This document shows, in pieces, positions 1 to 9,916 of a stretch of 49,160 nucleotides of DNA. Under the pieces are notes generated by a model. The model ran no database searches. It had not been told where the DNA came from and saw only the letters and a program-made list of their open reading frames with translations. Origin of the DNA: Fibrobacter sp. (GTDB taxonomy: Bacteria; Fibrobacterota; Fibrobacteria; Fibrobacterales; Fibrobacteraceae); contig JAGDBD010000112.1 of assembly GCA_017959225.1 (NCBI GenBank), positions 1 to 49,160 on the forward strand. The letters run 5' to 3'. A program made the translations under genes and the position numbers. Position 1 is the first letter of the stretch. Every line of letters starts with the position of its first letter.

Positions 1-749
1 CGACGTTCCTTTAAAATGTTCATGATTTCTTCACTGGCAAGGCTTGCATAGCCTTCGCCAATGGAATTTGCATAAATCGTTCGAATATCTGTCGTCGCAT
101 TAAAGCGGCGCATGACTGTCTGATAAGGCGTAAAAATGACTTCGTCCTGATCCTGCCCGAAATCGCTTGAACCTTTGGCTTTTAACGTGCCGATGACCTT
201 CAGCGGAATGTTTTTGTAACGGATCGTTTTGCCGATCGGATCTGTATCCGGGAAAAGCGTCGTCACCACGGTTTGACCGATGACGCAAACCTTTGCCATG
301 CGATCCGCCGTATCGTCGAACATCACGCCCCGATCAATTTCGTAATTGCGAATTTTTAAATAGTCCGAACTAATGCCCGTCAGCGAAACCGCTTCGTTCT
401 TGTTTCCCACAATCGCTTGGCCGTTTGCCGTCACCACCGGAGAAACTCCGTTAATATACTGCGCCTGTTTTCGAATAGCGATAACATCCGCTTCTTCTAA
501 GGTCACCGTGGAAGAGCTCGCGTCCAGTTGCACACCGCCACGGCGAGAAGTATTCGGCGTAATCGTAATCGCATTCGTTCCCATGGCCGTAATCTTCGCT
601 TTGATGGACTGTTTGGAACCTTCGCCCATGGCCACCATCGTAATGACCGCAGCAACGCCAATCACAATGCCGAGCACCGAAAGGAAAGTGCGCATGCGAT
701 TGCGTAGCAACGCTCGAAAAGCGATTTTTATAAGGGTAAGGGGACTCAT
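1..749 (-). CDS. MacB-type ABC transporter permease, C-terminus cut off by window edge
   Basis: The reading frame begins at an ATG (749-747) that overlaps the stop of the ATPase gene (ATGA) and stays open to base 1, giving the first 249 residues. The N-terminus has basic residues followed by a hydrophobic segment (FLSVLGIVIGVAAVITMVAM), then a GEGSK motif and a periplasmic domain beginning with ITAMGTN. This order is typical of MacB/FtsX-like permeases (MacB_PCD domain). In this family the first membrane helix is followed by a large extracytoplasmic domain and three more helices; those three would lie beyond the window. With the upstream ATPase it would form an efflux or lipoprotein-release type exporter using mechanotransmission. 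A MacA-like adaptor is not visible. Family is secure, substrate unknown. Confidence 0.9.
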   Translation of the reverse strand, partial: MSPLTLIKIAFRALLRNRMRTFLSVLGIVIGVAAVITMVAMGEGSKQSIKAKITAMGTNAITITPNTSRRGGVQLDASSSTVTLEEADVIAIRKQAQYINGVSPVVTANGQAIVGNKNEAVSLTGISSDYLKIRNYEIDRGVMFDDTADRMAKVCVIGQTVVTTLFPDTDPIGKTIRYKNIPLKVIGTLKAKGSSDFGQDQDEVIFTPYQTVMRRFNATTDIRTIYANSIGEGYASLASEEIMNILKER

Positions 750-1519
750 GCATTAGCCTCCTCATCATCGAAAGTTTCGGGAGGCGGAAGAGCCATAAAC
801 GCTTCGTGGGCATTCTGGATGCTTGTATTCGGCGTATCGCGCTTGATTTGCCCGTCCCGCAAAACGATGGTGCGACTGCTGAACGTAGCGATATCCGGTT
901 CGTGCGTTACAAACACAATGGTCTTTCCCCGGGAATTCAATTCCTGAAAAATTTCCATGATTTCATAGCTTGTGCGCGTGTCCAAATTTCCCGTCGCTTC
1001 GTCCGCAAGGATAATCACCGGATCGTTCACCAAAGCCCGAGCAATGGCAACGCGCTGCTGCTGACCGCCCGAAAGCTGATTAGGCAAATGGTTCATGCGC
1101 GTTTCAAGACCCACCCTTTTCAAGGCTTCAATCGCCCGATCGTGACGTTCCGCCGCAGAAATCTTGGAATTGTAAAGAAGCGGAAGTTCCACGTTTTCGA
1201 TAGCCGTGGTGCGGGCGAGAAGATTGTAACTCTGAAAAACAAATCCCAGCTTGCGGCTTCGAATGTTTGCCAAAGCATCGGACTTGAGTTTTTCGATATG
1301 ATGTCCGTCCAGAATATACTCACCGGAAGTCGGCTTGTCCATGCAGCCCAATATGTTCAGCATGGTACTTTTTCCCGAACCGCTCGTTCCCATGATCGTC
1401 AAAAATTCTCCCGATCGCACATCAAAGCTCACGCCCCGAAGAGCGTGAACCGTTTCGTCGCCCATTTTAAAATCGCGACGGAGATGTTGAATCGAAAGAA
1501 TCGGATCGTTCATGGCCAC
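746..1519 (-). CDS. ABC transporter ATP-binding protein (MacB/LolD type)
   Basis: This 257-residue cytoplasmic ATPase drives the permease encoded just downstream. Walker A GTSGSGKST is at residues 44-52, the Q-loop at FVFQSYNLL (about 93-101), the signature LSGGQQQR at 149-156 and Walker B VIILADEATGNLD at 168-180, followed by the H-loop in FVTHEPD. The sequence RDFKMGDETVHALRGVSF near the N-terminus is characteristic of the LolD/MacB subfamily. All catalytic motifs are intact. The start is uncertain: a GTG at 1519 has an AGGT about six bases upstream, while an ATG two codons later (1513) is the alternative. The stop overlaps the permease start, so the pair is translationally coupled. Confidence 0.93.
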   Translation of the reverse strand: MAMNDPILSIQHLRRDFKMGDETVHALRGVSFDVRSGEFLTIMGTSGSGKSTMLNILGCMDKPTSGEYILDGHHIEKLKSDALANIRSRKLGFVFQSYNLLARTTAIENVELPLLYNSKISAAERHDRAIEALKRVGLETRMNHLPNQLSGGQQQRVAIARALVNDPVIILADEATGNLDTRTSYEIMEIFQELNSRGKTIVFVTHEPDIATFSSRTIVLRDGQIKRDTPNTSIQNAHEAFMALPPPETFDDEEANA

Positions 1520-1573
1520 ATTTTACCTGTCTTATAGGTTAGATGTTTTAGAACGCAGCCGGTTGCATGGGAA

Positions 1574-3307
1574 CTAAAGTTTCTTCACCACGAAGAGATG
1601 ACCCGGAGCCTTGTTCGGATCCAGTCGCACAAAATTCTGCGATCCGTGCCAAACATAGGATTCATCCGTAATCAAATCTTTCACAAAGAAGAAAGCGTCT
1701 TCTGCAAGGCCGAGTTTCGACATGTTCAAAGCGATCATGCCTTCCTGCGTATTGTGCATGTCCATGTTCGCCACGCAAAGGATCGTGTCGTCATCCTTCT
1801 TCTTGGAGTAAACCATCAAATTCGGATTTTCCGCATAGTGGAATTCCAAATTGTCATATTCCTGAAGAGCCGGATGATTCAGCTTTGCATTGTTCACGCG
1901 ACGGACGAAATCATGAATATTCACCGGAGAATCCCAGTGGTGAACTTTGTACTGATACTTTTCGCTATCCCAAAGTTCTTCCTTTACCGGAGATGCAACG
2001 TTTTCGCAAAGTTCATAACCGTTGTACATACCGGTCAGGCTCGAAAGCGTTCCCGCGAGGAAGTAGCGCTGTTTGAACTGGGCAGGGCCCTGGCCTGCCA
2101 AATACTTCGGGAAAATATCCGGAGTCGTCGGGAAGAGAATGCCGCGCATATATTCCTTGGCGCTGCTCTGGGTGAGTTCCTTGAAGTATTCTTCAAATTC
2201 CCACTTCTGTTCACGCCAAGCAAAATACGTGTAGCTCATATCGAAACCGGACTTGGCCAAGCGATGCATCATCTTCGGACGTGTAAAGGCTTCGGCGAGG
2301 AACACGAGTTCCGGACGCTGCTCCTTGACTTCACGCACGAGCCATTCCCAGAACGGGAACGGTTTCGTATGCGGGTTATCGATACGGAAAATTTCAATTC
2401 CCTTGTCTGCCCAGAAAAGAATGATGTCGCGGATTTCTTTCCAAAGAGCCTTGTAATTTTTGTTGTAATAGTCAAATGGATAAATGTCTTCGTACTTCTT
2501 CGGCGGATTTTCCGCAAACTTGATCGTTCCGTCCGGTTCGTGGTAGAACCATTCCTGATGCTTCTTGGCATAAGGATGGTCCGGGGAACAGTTGAGAGCG
2601 ATGTCAAGAGCCAGGCGAAGTCCTTTGGAACGAGCCGTTTTGGCAAAATGTTCAAAGTCCTTCATGGTTCCGAGTTCCGGATCCACGTCAAAGTGGCCAC
2701 CGAACTTGTTGCCGACAGCATAAGGGCAGCCCGGTTCAAGAGGCTTGCCGTTCTTATCGACCTTTGCATGCAGCGCATTGTTTGCGCCTTTGCGGTTCGT
2801 TATGCCAATGGGATGAATCGGTACGAGATAGACCGTATCAAATCCGAGGTCACGGATATAGTCCAAGCGGGCTTCGCAATCTTTGAACGTTGCGCTCTTT
2901 GTGGGATCTGTTCCCTGGCTCTTCGGCCACATTTCGTACCACGTACCGGTACGAGCATAAACCGGATCCACTCGGAGTTCATAAGCCGGGCTTTCCGTGG
3001 GAACGTCAGCCGGTTCGATTGTCCAAGCGATCACTTTGTAATCGTAATAACCGATACTGTTGACAACAAATTCACCTTCCCACATGTCGTTATCGACAAA
3101 GTGCATGGGAACTTTACGCCAACGGCGTTCGGAACGGTGCTTGTACACGATCGCAGCGTCGTACTTTTCATGACTATGACGGAAGATATCCGCCGTAATC
3201 TTTACCGTGTCGCCCGGTTCGCGTTTTAACGCAAAGCGGCCTGCATCCACGGAAGGTTGAATATTTTCAATAACGAGGTTGTCTTTTCTCGAAGGAATTT
3301 CAGCCAT
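1574..3307 (-). CDS. glgE: Alpha-1,4-glucan:maltose-1-phosphate maltosyltransferase, compact form
   Basis: GlgE (GH13_3) extends alpha-1,4-glucans with maltosyl units from maltose 1-phosphate. The 577-residue protein has the N-terminal beta-sandwich (about 11-98), then a GH13 barrel with GTWYEMWPKS (121-130), IHPIGITNRKG, the family hallmark AENPPKKYEDIYP (265-277), the nucleophile Asp310 in FRIDNPHTKP and the acid/base Glu339 in LAEAFTRP. Actinobacterial GlgE proteins are about 660-700 residues; here the roughly 100-residue helical S domain between the N domain and the barrel is replaced by a linker of about 20 residues. The ATG at 3307 has AGAAGG seven bases upstream. It lies 23 bases after leuS and is probably co-transcribed. 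No TreS, Mak/Pep2 or GlgB gene is in the window. Confidence 0.9.
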   Translation of the reverse strand: MAEIPSRKDNLVIENIQPSVDAGRFALKREPGDTVKITADIFRHSHEKYDAAIVYKHRSERRWRKVPMHFVDNDMWEGEFVVNSIGYYDYKVIAWTIEPADVPTESPAYELRVDPVYARTGTWYEMWPKSQGTDPTKSATFKDCEARLDYIRDLGFDTVYLVPIHPIGITNRKGANNALHAKVDKNGKPLEPGCPYAVGNKFGGHFDVDPELGTMKDFEHFAKTARSKGLRLALDIALNCSPDHPYAKKHQEWFYHEPDGTIKFAENPPKKYEDIYPFDYYNKNYKALWKEIRDIILFWADKGIEIFRIDNPHTKPFPFWEWLVREVKEQRPELVFLAEAFTRPKMMHRLAKSGFDMSYTYFAWREQKWEFEEYFKELTQSSAKEYMRGILFPTTPDIFPKYLAGQGPAQFKQRYFLAGTLSSLTGMYNGYELCENVASPVKEELWDSEKYQYKVHHWDSPVNIHDFVRRVNNAKLNHPALQEYDNLEFHYAENPNLMVYSKKKDDDTILCVANMDMHNTQEGMIALNMSKLGLAEDAFFFVKDLITDESYVWHGSQNFVRLDPNKAPGHLFVVKKL

Positions 3308-3330
3308 AATCTAAACCTTCTTTGCAAGGA

Positions 3331-6024
3331 TTACTTACCCGGTTTCACCACAAAGTTCACGAGCTTACCCGGAACAGCGATCGTCTTCACAATCGTCACA
3401 TCGGCAAGGTACGCCTGAATGCGATCGTTCTGCTTTGCAAGTTCGATCATTTGATCCTTGTTCGCATCCTTCGGCATGGAAACTTTGGCACGGAGCTTAC
3501 CGTTCACCTGGAACACAACTTCCACGGTAGAATCCACAGCCTTGGATTCATCGGCAGATGGCCAAGGAACGTAGGCGAGACTTTCCTTGTGGCCAAGTTT
3601 TTCCCACATTTCTTCGGCGAGGTGCGGGGCAAACGGCTGCAAGAGCTGGGCAAAGACTTCGCAAGCTTCGCGGTAACGTTCCTGAGACTTCGTCAGTTCA
3701 TTGTTGAAAATCATGAGCTGGCTAATCGCCGTGTTGAAGCTCAGTTTTTCAATGGAATCCGTGATTTTGATAATGCTCTGGTGCATCACCTTCGAAAGAT
3801 CTTCCGGCATCGGAGCGTCCGAATAGGCAACGGAATCTTCTTCGCCAATAACGGCACGGTATGCGCGGGCAAGGAAACGGTACATGCCTTCAATGCCCTG
3901 AGTCTGCCACGGCTTGACTGCGTCGAGAGGACCCATGAACATTTCATAGAGACGGAGAGAATCCGCACCGTACTTTTGAACGACGTCATCCGGGGTCACC
4001 ACGTTCTTCAAAGACTTACTCATCTTGGCGACGATCTGGTGCAATTCCTTGCCGGTTTCCTTTTCGTAGAACTTGCCGTCCTTGGTTTCGACCTGATCCA
4101 CAGGAATCTTCGAACCGGCAGCGTCTTCGTAAGCATAGGCAAGAATCATACCCTGGTTGTAAAGCTTGTGGAACGGTTCGTCTGTCGAAACGAGTCCAAG
4201 ATCAAAAAGAACCTTGTGCCAGAAGCGGCTATACAGCAAATGGAGCACTGCGTGTTCTGCGCCGCCAATATAAAGGTCCACCGGCATCCAGTACTTTTCC
4301 AGTTCCTTTGCCACAAAAGCGTCGCCGTTGCAAGCATCGATATAGCGGAGATAGTACCAGCAAGAACCTGCCCACTGCGGCATCGTGTTCGTTTCACGGA
4401 TACCCTTGCGACCGTTCTTGTCCACCACGTTCAGCCATTCCGTTGCATTGGCCAAAGGAGACTGTCCACCGTCACCCGGTTTAAAGTTTTCCACTTCCGG
4501 AAGAAGAACCGGGAGATCCTTGTCTTCCACAGTGGAAATTTCACCGTCTTCCCAATGGATGATCGGGAACGGTTCACCCCAGTAACGCTGACGGCTAAAC
4601 AGCCAGTCACGAATCTTGTAATTCACAGTGGCCTTGCCGATCTTATTCGCTTCAAGCCATGCGACCATCTTTTGAATGCCTTCCTTCTTGGAAAGTCCGT
4701 TCAAAGAAAGGGTTTCGTTTGCACTGTGAATGTACTTGCCGTCTGCCGGCCAGCAGGCTTCGCCCCGAAGAACGAGTTCCTTCGTTTCCGCCGGGCAAGA
4801 AGCATCCGGTTCCATGATGCAAATGATCGGAAGATTGAACTTCTTTGCAAAGTCGAAGTCACGTGTATCGTGGGCAGGAACCGCCATGATGGCACCCGTG
4901 CCATATCCCGTGAGAACGTAGTCCGCAATCCAGATAGGAATCTTTGTACCGGTAAGCGGGTTAACGGCATAGGATCCGGAGAATACGCCAGTCTTTTCCT
5001 TGGCGAGTTCGGTACGGTCCATGTCGCTCTTGAGTGCTGCGGCGTGAACGTAGGCTGCAACCGCTTCCTTGTTTTCCGCAGTCGTAAGTTCGTTCACCAT
5101 TTCGTGTTCCGGAGCAATCACCATGTAGGTTGCGCCAAAGAGCGTATCGCAACGGGTCGTGTAAACGCGCAGATGCTTTTCAGTGGGCTTACCGTCCTTG
5201 TCTGCAATTGCAAAATCGACTTCTGCACCCTGGCTCTTACCGATCCAGTTTTTCTGCATGTCCTTCACGCCCTGCGGCCAATCCAATTCATCAAGGCCCT
5301 TGAGCAAGCGTTCCGCATAAAGCGGAATGCGCATCAGCCACTGCTTCAGGTTACGGCGTTCGACTTCCTTCTTACCGCACTTTTCGTGAGAACCGTCGGC
5401 AAGGACTTCTTCGTTTGCGCACACGATCTTGCAATGTTTGCACCACCAAACCTGAGCGTCTGCATAGTAAGCAAGACGTTTGGAATCGCGGTAAGCGCGG
5501 ACAGCGCTTGCGCCGAGAGCCTGTACGTCGGCAGGAATCTGGAGTTCCGAAATCGGACGACCCTTCTGTTCCGCTTCGTCGAACCAAGTGTTGTAAAGAC
5601 GGGTAAAGATCCACTGGGTCCACTTGTAATACTTCGAATCCGTCGTGTTGATTTCCTTGTCCCAGTCATAGGAAAGTCCAAGGCGTTTAATCTGACGGCG
5701 GAAGTTGTCGCAATTCTTCTTTGTCGTCACCGCCGGATGCGTACCGGTCTGGATCGCATACTGTTCCGCAGGGAGGCCGAAAGCGTCCCAACCCATCGGG
5801 TGAAGCACGTTGAAACCGCGGTTGCGCTTGTAACGGCAAATGATATCCGTCGCAGTGTAACCTTCCGGGTGACCCACATGGAGACCCGCTCCCGAAGGAT
5901 ACGGGAACATGTCCAAGCAGTAATATTTAGGCTTAGACTTGTCGGTTCCGGTTTTGAATGTTTTATTAGAATCCCAGTAAGACTGCCATTTGGTTTCAAT
6001 CTGTTGCGGATCGTATTTAGCCAT
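3331..6024 (-). CDS. leuS: Leucyl-tRNA synthetase
   Basis: Class I aminoacyl-tRNA synthetase of 897 residues that charges tRNA-Leu in the cytoplasm. The HIGH motif is HVGH at residues 49-52 in [14 protein letters not shown]. The KMSKS motif lies near residue 667 in [15 protein letters not shown]. Between them are the CP1 editing domain, with the [11 protein letters not shown] and [15 protein letters not shown] motifs, and the Leu-specific domain. The C-terminal anticodon-binding and tRNA-binding region ends [18 protein letters not shown]. Length and motif order are those of bacterial LeuRS. The ATG at 6024 is preceded by CGGAG at a nine-base spacing. The gene precedes glgE on the same strand with a short gap. 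Confidence 0.98.
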   Translation of the reverse strand: MAKYDPQQIETKWQSYWDSNKTFKTGTDKSKPKYYCLDMFPYPSGAGLHVGHPEGYTATDIICRYKRNRGFNVLHPMGWDAFGLPAEQYAIQTGTHPAVTTKKNCDNFRRQIKRLGLSYDWDKEINTTDSKYYKWTQWIFTRLYNTWFDEAEQKGRPISELQIPADVQALGASAVRAYRDSKRLAYYADAQVWWCKHCKIVCANEEVLADGSHEKCGKKEVERRNLKQWLMRIPLYAERLLKGLDELDWPQGVKDMQKNWIGKSQGAEVDFAIADKDGKPTEKHLRVYTTRCDTLFGATYMVIAPEHEMVNELTTAENKEAVAAYVHAAALKSDMDRTELAKEKTGVFSGSYAVNPLTGTKIPIWIADYVLTGYGTGAIMAVPAHDTRDFDFAKKFNLPIICIMEPDASCPAETKELVLRGEACWPADGKYIHSANETLSLNGLSKKEGIQKMVAWLEANKIGKATVNYKIRDWLFSRQRYWGEPFPIIHWEDGEISTVEDKDLPVLLPEVENFKPGDGGQSPLANATEWLNVVDKNGRKGIRETNTMPQWAGSCWYYLRYIDACNGDAFVAKELEKYWMPVDLYIGGAEHAVLHLLYSRFWHKVLFDLGLVSTDEPFHKLYNQGMILAYAYEDAAGSKIPVDQVETKDGKFYEKETGKELHQIVAKMSKSLKNVVTPDDVVQKYGADSLRLYEMFMGPLDAVKPWQTQGIEGMYRFLARAYRAVIGEEDSVAYSDAPMPEDLSKVMHQSIIKITDSIEKLSFNTAISQLMIFNNELTKSQERYREACEVFAQLLQPFAPHLAEEMWEKLGHKESLAYVPWPSADESKAVDSTVEVVFQVNGKLRAKVSMPKDANKDQMIELAKQNDRIQAYLADVTIVKTIAVPGKLVNFVVKPGK

Positions 6025-6126
6025 TTTGATAGACTCCGATTTTTAAATCGCGTTTTTTATACATTTTACGGCATCCAATTTAACAAATTGAGCCACGCCC
6101 CAAAAATCTTTTATACTTTTCTCACC

Positions 6127-6969
6127 ATGAAAAAGCTTTTAACCGGATCCATTCTTTTGAGCCTTGCGCTCGCCTTCCCAACGCAGATTTTTGCACAGTC
6201 GTCTTACACCTTCGACTCCGAAGAAAATTCAGACGAAGACGATTTTGAAAACGATGACGTTTCCCGCACATATGTGGATGAAAATGGAATCACCCACTTC
6301 CGTTCTGCCGAACAGATTCAGGAAGAAGAATTTTCCCGCGACACCCGCGAAGAAGACGCCCGCCGTCGTGCCGAATCGGAAGCGCGCCTTGAAAACTGGA
6401 CAGCTCCGGTCACCTTCGGTGTTCGCGCAAGCGTTGGTTTGAACTGGCTTGCTGGCGGGGACGCAGAAACTTGGGGCTGGAAGACCGGTTTTGAATTCAG
6501 CGCCGGCGGCATCATGTCCATCAACCTTTCGAGCATGCTGCACATCGTTCCGGAAGTGGCCATTGCCTACCGAGCAAACTCTTACGAATACACGTCAGAA
6601 AAAATCACGACTACCGGCGACATTTCTTCTTGGGAATTCGACGTGCCACTGCTTGTGCGCTTTGACATTCCGGACGGAACTGAAATTTTGGAAAACTTCT
6701 ACATCGAAGCAGGTCCGCAGCTCGGCATAAACCTTTCGAGCAGTGATTCCTACGAATTCGGCAATTACAAAGGCGACGACATTATTTCTCCGGCGACTCT
6801 CGAAGCGGGCGTCACCTTGGGCTTCGGTTATGAACTTTCCCGCGACATGTCCGCAGACTTGAGATTCTATCGCGCCTTCACCGATTTCGCTAAAAAGACC
6901 AAGATTTTCAACAACAAGCGCAGTTTCTCGACGATGCAAATCAACGTCGGCTTTTCTTACATGTTCTAA
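6127..6969 (+). CDS. Outer-membrane beta-barrel protein
   Basis: A 280-residue secreted protein. The first 23 or so residues form a signal peptide (MKKLLTGSILLSLALAF, cleavage probably after IFA). A very acidic, Arg/Glu-rich linker follows (about 28-85), then alternating beta-strands from VTFGVRASVGLNW to the end, with a C-terminal aromatic residue (VGFSYMF) as in outer-membrane barrels recognised by BamA. The strand pattern resembles the OMP_b-brl/PorT-like family of eight-strand barrels. The ATG was chosen because it alone gives a signal peptide, although the frame is open far upstream as antisense to leuS. Its 3' end overlaps the 3' end of the convergent protease gene by 29 bases. Function is unknown. 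Confidence 0.85.
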   Translation: MKKLLTGSILLSLALAFPTQIFAQSSYTFDSEENSDEDDFENDDVSRTYVDENGITHFRSAEQIQEEEFSRDTREEDARRRAESEARLENWTAPVTFGVRASVGLNWLAGGDAETWGWKTGFEFSAGGIMSINLSSMLHIVPEVAIAYRANSYEYTSEKITTTGDISSWEFDVPLLVRFDIPDGTEILENFYIEAGPQLGINLSSSDSYEFGNYKGDDIISPATLEAGVTLGFGYELSRDMSADLRFYRAFTDFAKKTKIFNNKRSFSTMQINVGFSYMF

Positions 6970-7522
6970 CAATCCGGTCTAGGCGCATTTGCGCCGTCGG
7001 ATGCGTTCTGTATACATAAGCAAAGAGAGGGGTTCTTGGAAATTCTTTTACCAAAAGAGCTTCCAAGGCTCGCGTCGCAACGCCCCGTTGCACACGCTTT
7101 GCTGCGAGAAAGTCCGCTTCATATTCTTCGGTAAAACACACCATGTGGTAGCCGATCTTTGCCACTGCAAAAATCAAATGGAACAGAAGCAAAAGCTCCA
7201 AAAGATTGAATCTTAAATAGACCCCCGCAGCACCCAGCGAAAGCGCACAAAAAAGTGCAAAGCCAAATTGCAAAGAACGACGCACAAATCCGTGGTGCAA
7301 TTCTCCATGGGCCTTTTCATGGGCGTTCACAAAAGCGCCACCGTTATCGCTTGTAAAATTCGCTTCTGCCGGGAACACATCGTTTACAACCGGTAAAATG
7401 CGAAAGGCCGTGAAGCGGTCAAACTTGCCGTGCACCATACGCGCTTCTCGAATTTCAAGCCCCAAACGAAGCCCGAATTCTAAAAGCAGAGCGCCGGTCA
7501 AAACCCATTCGGCAGCAGACAT
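6941..7522 (-). CDS. M48-like membrane zinc metalloprotease
   Basis: A 193-residue protein with an HExxH zinc site in VNAHEKAHGELHHG, two hydrophobic helices after it (QFGFALFCALSLGAAGVYL and LLELLLLFHLIFAVAKIGY), and a downstream EEYEADFLAAKR matching the M48 third-ligand motif (ExxxAD). THPTAQMRLDRI near the end also matches the M48 C-terminal signature. An N-terminal hydrophobic stretch is present. M48 enzymes such as HtpX cleave membrane proteins, but this one is shorter than HtpX (about 290). The ATG at 7522 shares bases with the TAA of the upstream DUF4954 gene (TAATG), implying coupled translation. A longer reading frame to 7597 exists but would overlap DUF4954 heavily. Confidence 0.75.
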   Translation of the reverse strand: MSAAEWVLTGALLLEFGLRLGLEIREARMVHGKFDRFTAFRILPVVNDVFPAEANFTSDNGGAFVNAHEKAHGELHHGFVRRSLQFGFALFCALSLGAAGVYLRFNLLELLLLFHLIFAVAKIGYHMVCFTEEYEADFLAAKRVQRGVATRALEALLVKEFPRTPLFAYVYRTHPTAQMRLDRIVRTCKKSRR

Positions 7523-9399
7523 TAGCCTTCTACCTTCAGTTCCTTCAAAAGAACCGATGTGCGACGAAGGATGTCTTCGAAACGGGCCTTTTCCCAATCG
7601 ATAAAGGCTTGGTCAACGGGATGGGATTCGTCATAATCGTCAAAGATTTTACGGCCACGGGCAAAGTCTTTATCCGTTCCATGCACAACAGCTTCCGACC
7701 ATTGTTTTTCGATGATGCGGAACTTTTTGAGCAATTCACTGAACGTATCCGGAAGCGGAATTTCCTTCAGAAGTTCCTTAAAAAGTTCTCCCGAAAAATT
7801 CTTGCGCACATCGTGAGGATTTAACGTCAAAAGGGAATGATCCGATTCGGCCACAAGGAAGATTTTGGTTAACAAATAACGTTCCAAAAATCCCTTGTAA
7901 ATAATTTCCGACTGATGGCGGGAAGATTCCTTGAGGTAGTTACTGCCAAGTCCAGGAATTTGTTCTTCCGTATAAATTTCCTGAATCCGTGGAGGATGCA
8001 AACGGCGCAAAGCGTCCAGCACAAGTGCCGCATTCTTATCGCTCAAAACCTGGGATTCTTCCGCAGCCACAAATCCTTTGCCGCGAATTGCGTACTTGTA
8101 AGCGTTACGTGCAACGGAATAAGCGTTGTTGCCATAGCACCAGCCCGGTCGCAACTCGTTCAGGTGCGCATCCACACCGTGCAGCTGAGGATTGTTCGGA
8201 AGAATCAAGCTAAAAGGAAATTTAAGCCGTTGGGGAGATGTCGTCACTCCCGTAGAAATCACCGTGTACGGAGATTCCGAAAAATTCGCAGGGAATTTGA
8301 TATTGGATCCAAGCCCAAAGAACATGCCAAGCCCCGGCATGATTTCTTGATCGGGCATGCGGCTTGTATGGTTTGAACCGACATTTGCACCATATCCCAA
8401 ATTGCCGTGACCTTCCGGCCATAGAGCAGCGATAAGCAAGGAATGGTGATGCATCTGGGTCAGAGGTCCCACAAAGCTGTGGGTGACTTCCGCTTCATCG
8501 ATATGCACGCACGGGCAAATGATCGAAGAATTCACAATCGCCTTGTTCCCGATCTTTGCGCGGCGCATCAAAACGGAATCCTTCACAAGAGCTGTCGAAT
8601 GGATTTTTACACCTTCCTGCACGCAGCTGTTTTCAAGGATGACACCGTCATAGATGTAAGTCGGTTCTTCTAGACTTCCAAGAACCACCGTATTGCGAAT
8701 TTTTGCAGCGCCATCGATCCGCACATGTTCGCCAATCCAAGCATTTCGAACAATGTTCGTGTTGGAAACAATGGCATTTTTTCCGATGATGCCGTACGGT
8801 ACAAGCACTTCATCACGCCATGCATCCATCTGTTGCACAAAGCTTTTAGACGTTTCCGCGTCCACTTTGGAAAAGAGCTGCATCTTCACCAGTTCCGGTG
8901 TAATGTCCGGGAAAACGCGCACCGGTCGGCCACCCATTTCGTTGCCCACGGAAATTTCTGCCGCAATCTGGTAATGGGATTTTCCGTTCGCCACGAGAGA
9001 ACCCACGTTCTGCACCACGGCACCCTGTGCCACCCAAATATTCGACATCAGGCTCGCATGGTGAATCAGCGAGTTTTCAATTAAGCAGTCGTGAATGGAA
9101 CTCGAATAAATTCCTGTCGGAGCAGAAACATCGCCCGGCATCAGCAGCGTGCCATAAAACGCCGGCAAATGAACCCTTCCCGAAAAAGAGGATCCGAAAA
9201 TTCGATCCGGCGTAAAAAGCGTATCCACGGTCACCAGGGACCAGTCCGAACAGCGGTTGCCGTTTTTTTCAAGAACTTCGATTTCAGAGTTCGAGAGCGC
9301 ACGTTCTTTGGCAACGGTGCGTCCCGCGCGGAACAATTCCGCGTAGGAATTCATCGAACTCGCCTTGAGAGCCTTTTTCAATTTAAACAGACGTTGCAT
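7522..9399 (-). CDS. DUF4954 family protein, left-handed beta-helix
   Basis: A 625-residue cytoplasmic protein whose length and sequence match the DUF4954 family of Bacteroidota and relatives. The central part (about 95-400) contains hexapeptide-type repeats such as NAIVSNTNIVRNAWIGEHVRI and KIGNKAIVNSSII, the signature of a left-handed parallel beta-helix as in nucleotide-sugar acyltransferases. A Gly/Asn-rich stretch (GYGANVGSNHTSRMPDQE) follows and the C-terminal 200 residues are helical. No catalytic role has been established for the family to my knowledge; acyl- or nucleotidyl-sugar metabolism is a guess from the fold. The ATG at 9399 is preceded by GGGG at a very short spacing; an internal ATG (MNSYAEL) 15 codons on is possible. 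Confidence 0.85.
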   Translation of the reverse strand: MQRLFKLKKALKASSMNSYAELFRAGRTVAKERALSNSEIEVLEKNGNRCSDWSLVTVDTLFTPDRIFGSSFSGRVHLPAFYGTLLMPGDVSAPTGIYSSSIHDCLIENSLIHHASLMSNIWVAQGAVVQNVGSLVANGKSHYQIAAEISVGNEMGGRPVRVFPDITPELVKMQLFSKVDAETSKSFVQQMDAWRDEVLVPYGIIGKNAIVSNTNIVRNAWIGEHVRIDGAAKIRNTVVLGSLEEPTYIYDGVILENSCVQEGVKIHSTALVKDSVLMRRAKIGNKAIVNSSIICPCVHIDEAEVTHSFVGPLTQMHHHSLLIAALWPEGHGNLGYGANVGSNHTSRMPDQEIMPGLGMFFGLGSNIKFPANFSESPYTVISTGVTTSPQRLKFPFSLILPNNPQLHGVDAHLNELRPGWCYGNNAYSVARNAYKYAIRGKGFVAAEESQVLSDKNAALVLDALRRLHPPRIQEIYTEEQIPGLGSNYLKESSRHQSEIIYKGFLERYLLTKIFLVAESDHSLLTLNPHDVRKNFSGELFKELLKEIPLPDTFSELLKKFRIIEKQWSEAVVHGTDKDFARGRKIFDDYDESHPVDQAFIDWEKARFEDILRRTSVLLKELKVEG

Positions 9400-9460
9400 A
9401 TTCCCCGATAAAAATACTATTTTCGCTGTTGAATCAATTCTTTTATCCTAAATTCGTAAT

Positions 9461-9916
9461 ATGATTTCTGAAGTTTTCCTGAGCTCTGTGAAAAAGCAGA
9501 AGAACCGTCTGGTCATCTATCCCAACGACCTTTTTGACCAGCGCGTTCAAGAAGAAATGATCCGTGCAGACGAATACAAAAGTTACTTCGTCTATGCCGA
9601 AATCGACTTTGGCGCGGTCCGCAAAGCTCTGCCTAACGATCAGGAAGGAAAATTTTGGGATGCGGTTTTTAAAAGCTTTGCCACCAAGGGTCGAGGCTCT
9701 GATGTCATCGGCATGCTCGAAAACGACGAAGGCATCGGTGTAATCATGCTCGATTCCAAAATGGATGGCTGGGACCGGCTCGTTGGACGCATCAAGGAAT
9801 TTTCAAAGAATTCCATTTCCAACATTGAAAATCCTCTCGGCACCATCAAAGCCTTTGTCTATCCGGCGTACATCGACACAGAATCCCCTGCCGCAGCGCA
9901 AGAATCGATCTCATGA
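9461..9916 (+). CDS. Unknown 151-residue protein coupled to a glycosyltransferase
   Basis: I do not recognise the family with certainty. The protein is soluble, with no signal peptide or membrane segment. The middle, from RGSDVIGMLENDEGIGVIML to DGWDRLVGRIKEF, resembles the strand-turn-strand and following helix of a degenerate GGDEF-like domain, but the GGDEF signature itself is absent, so it could not be a diguanylate cyclase. The end of the gene overlaps the next start by four bases (ATGA), so it is translated together with the GT4 glycosyltransferase and may act with it. No clear ribosome-binding site precedes the ATG. The divergent DUF4954 gene starts 61 bases away. Confidence 0.8.
   Translation: MISEVFLSSVKKQKNRLVIYPNDLFDQRVQEEMIRADEYKSYFVYAEIDFGAVRKALPNDQEGKFWDAVFKSFATKGRGSDVIGMLENDEGIGVIMLDSKMDGWDRLVGRIKEFSKNSISNIENPLGTIKAFVYPAYIDTESPAAAQESIS

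Noticed and set aside
3322..6126. Plus-strand open frame of over 900 codons opposite leuS
   Set aside because: It is a mirror of leuS. The highly expressed gene avoids TTA, CTA and TCA codons, so its antisense frame has no stops. It runs into the real outer-membrane protein gene, whose true start is at 6127.
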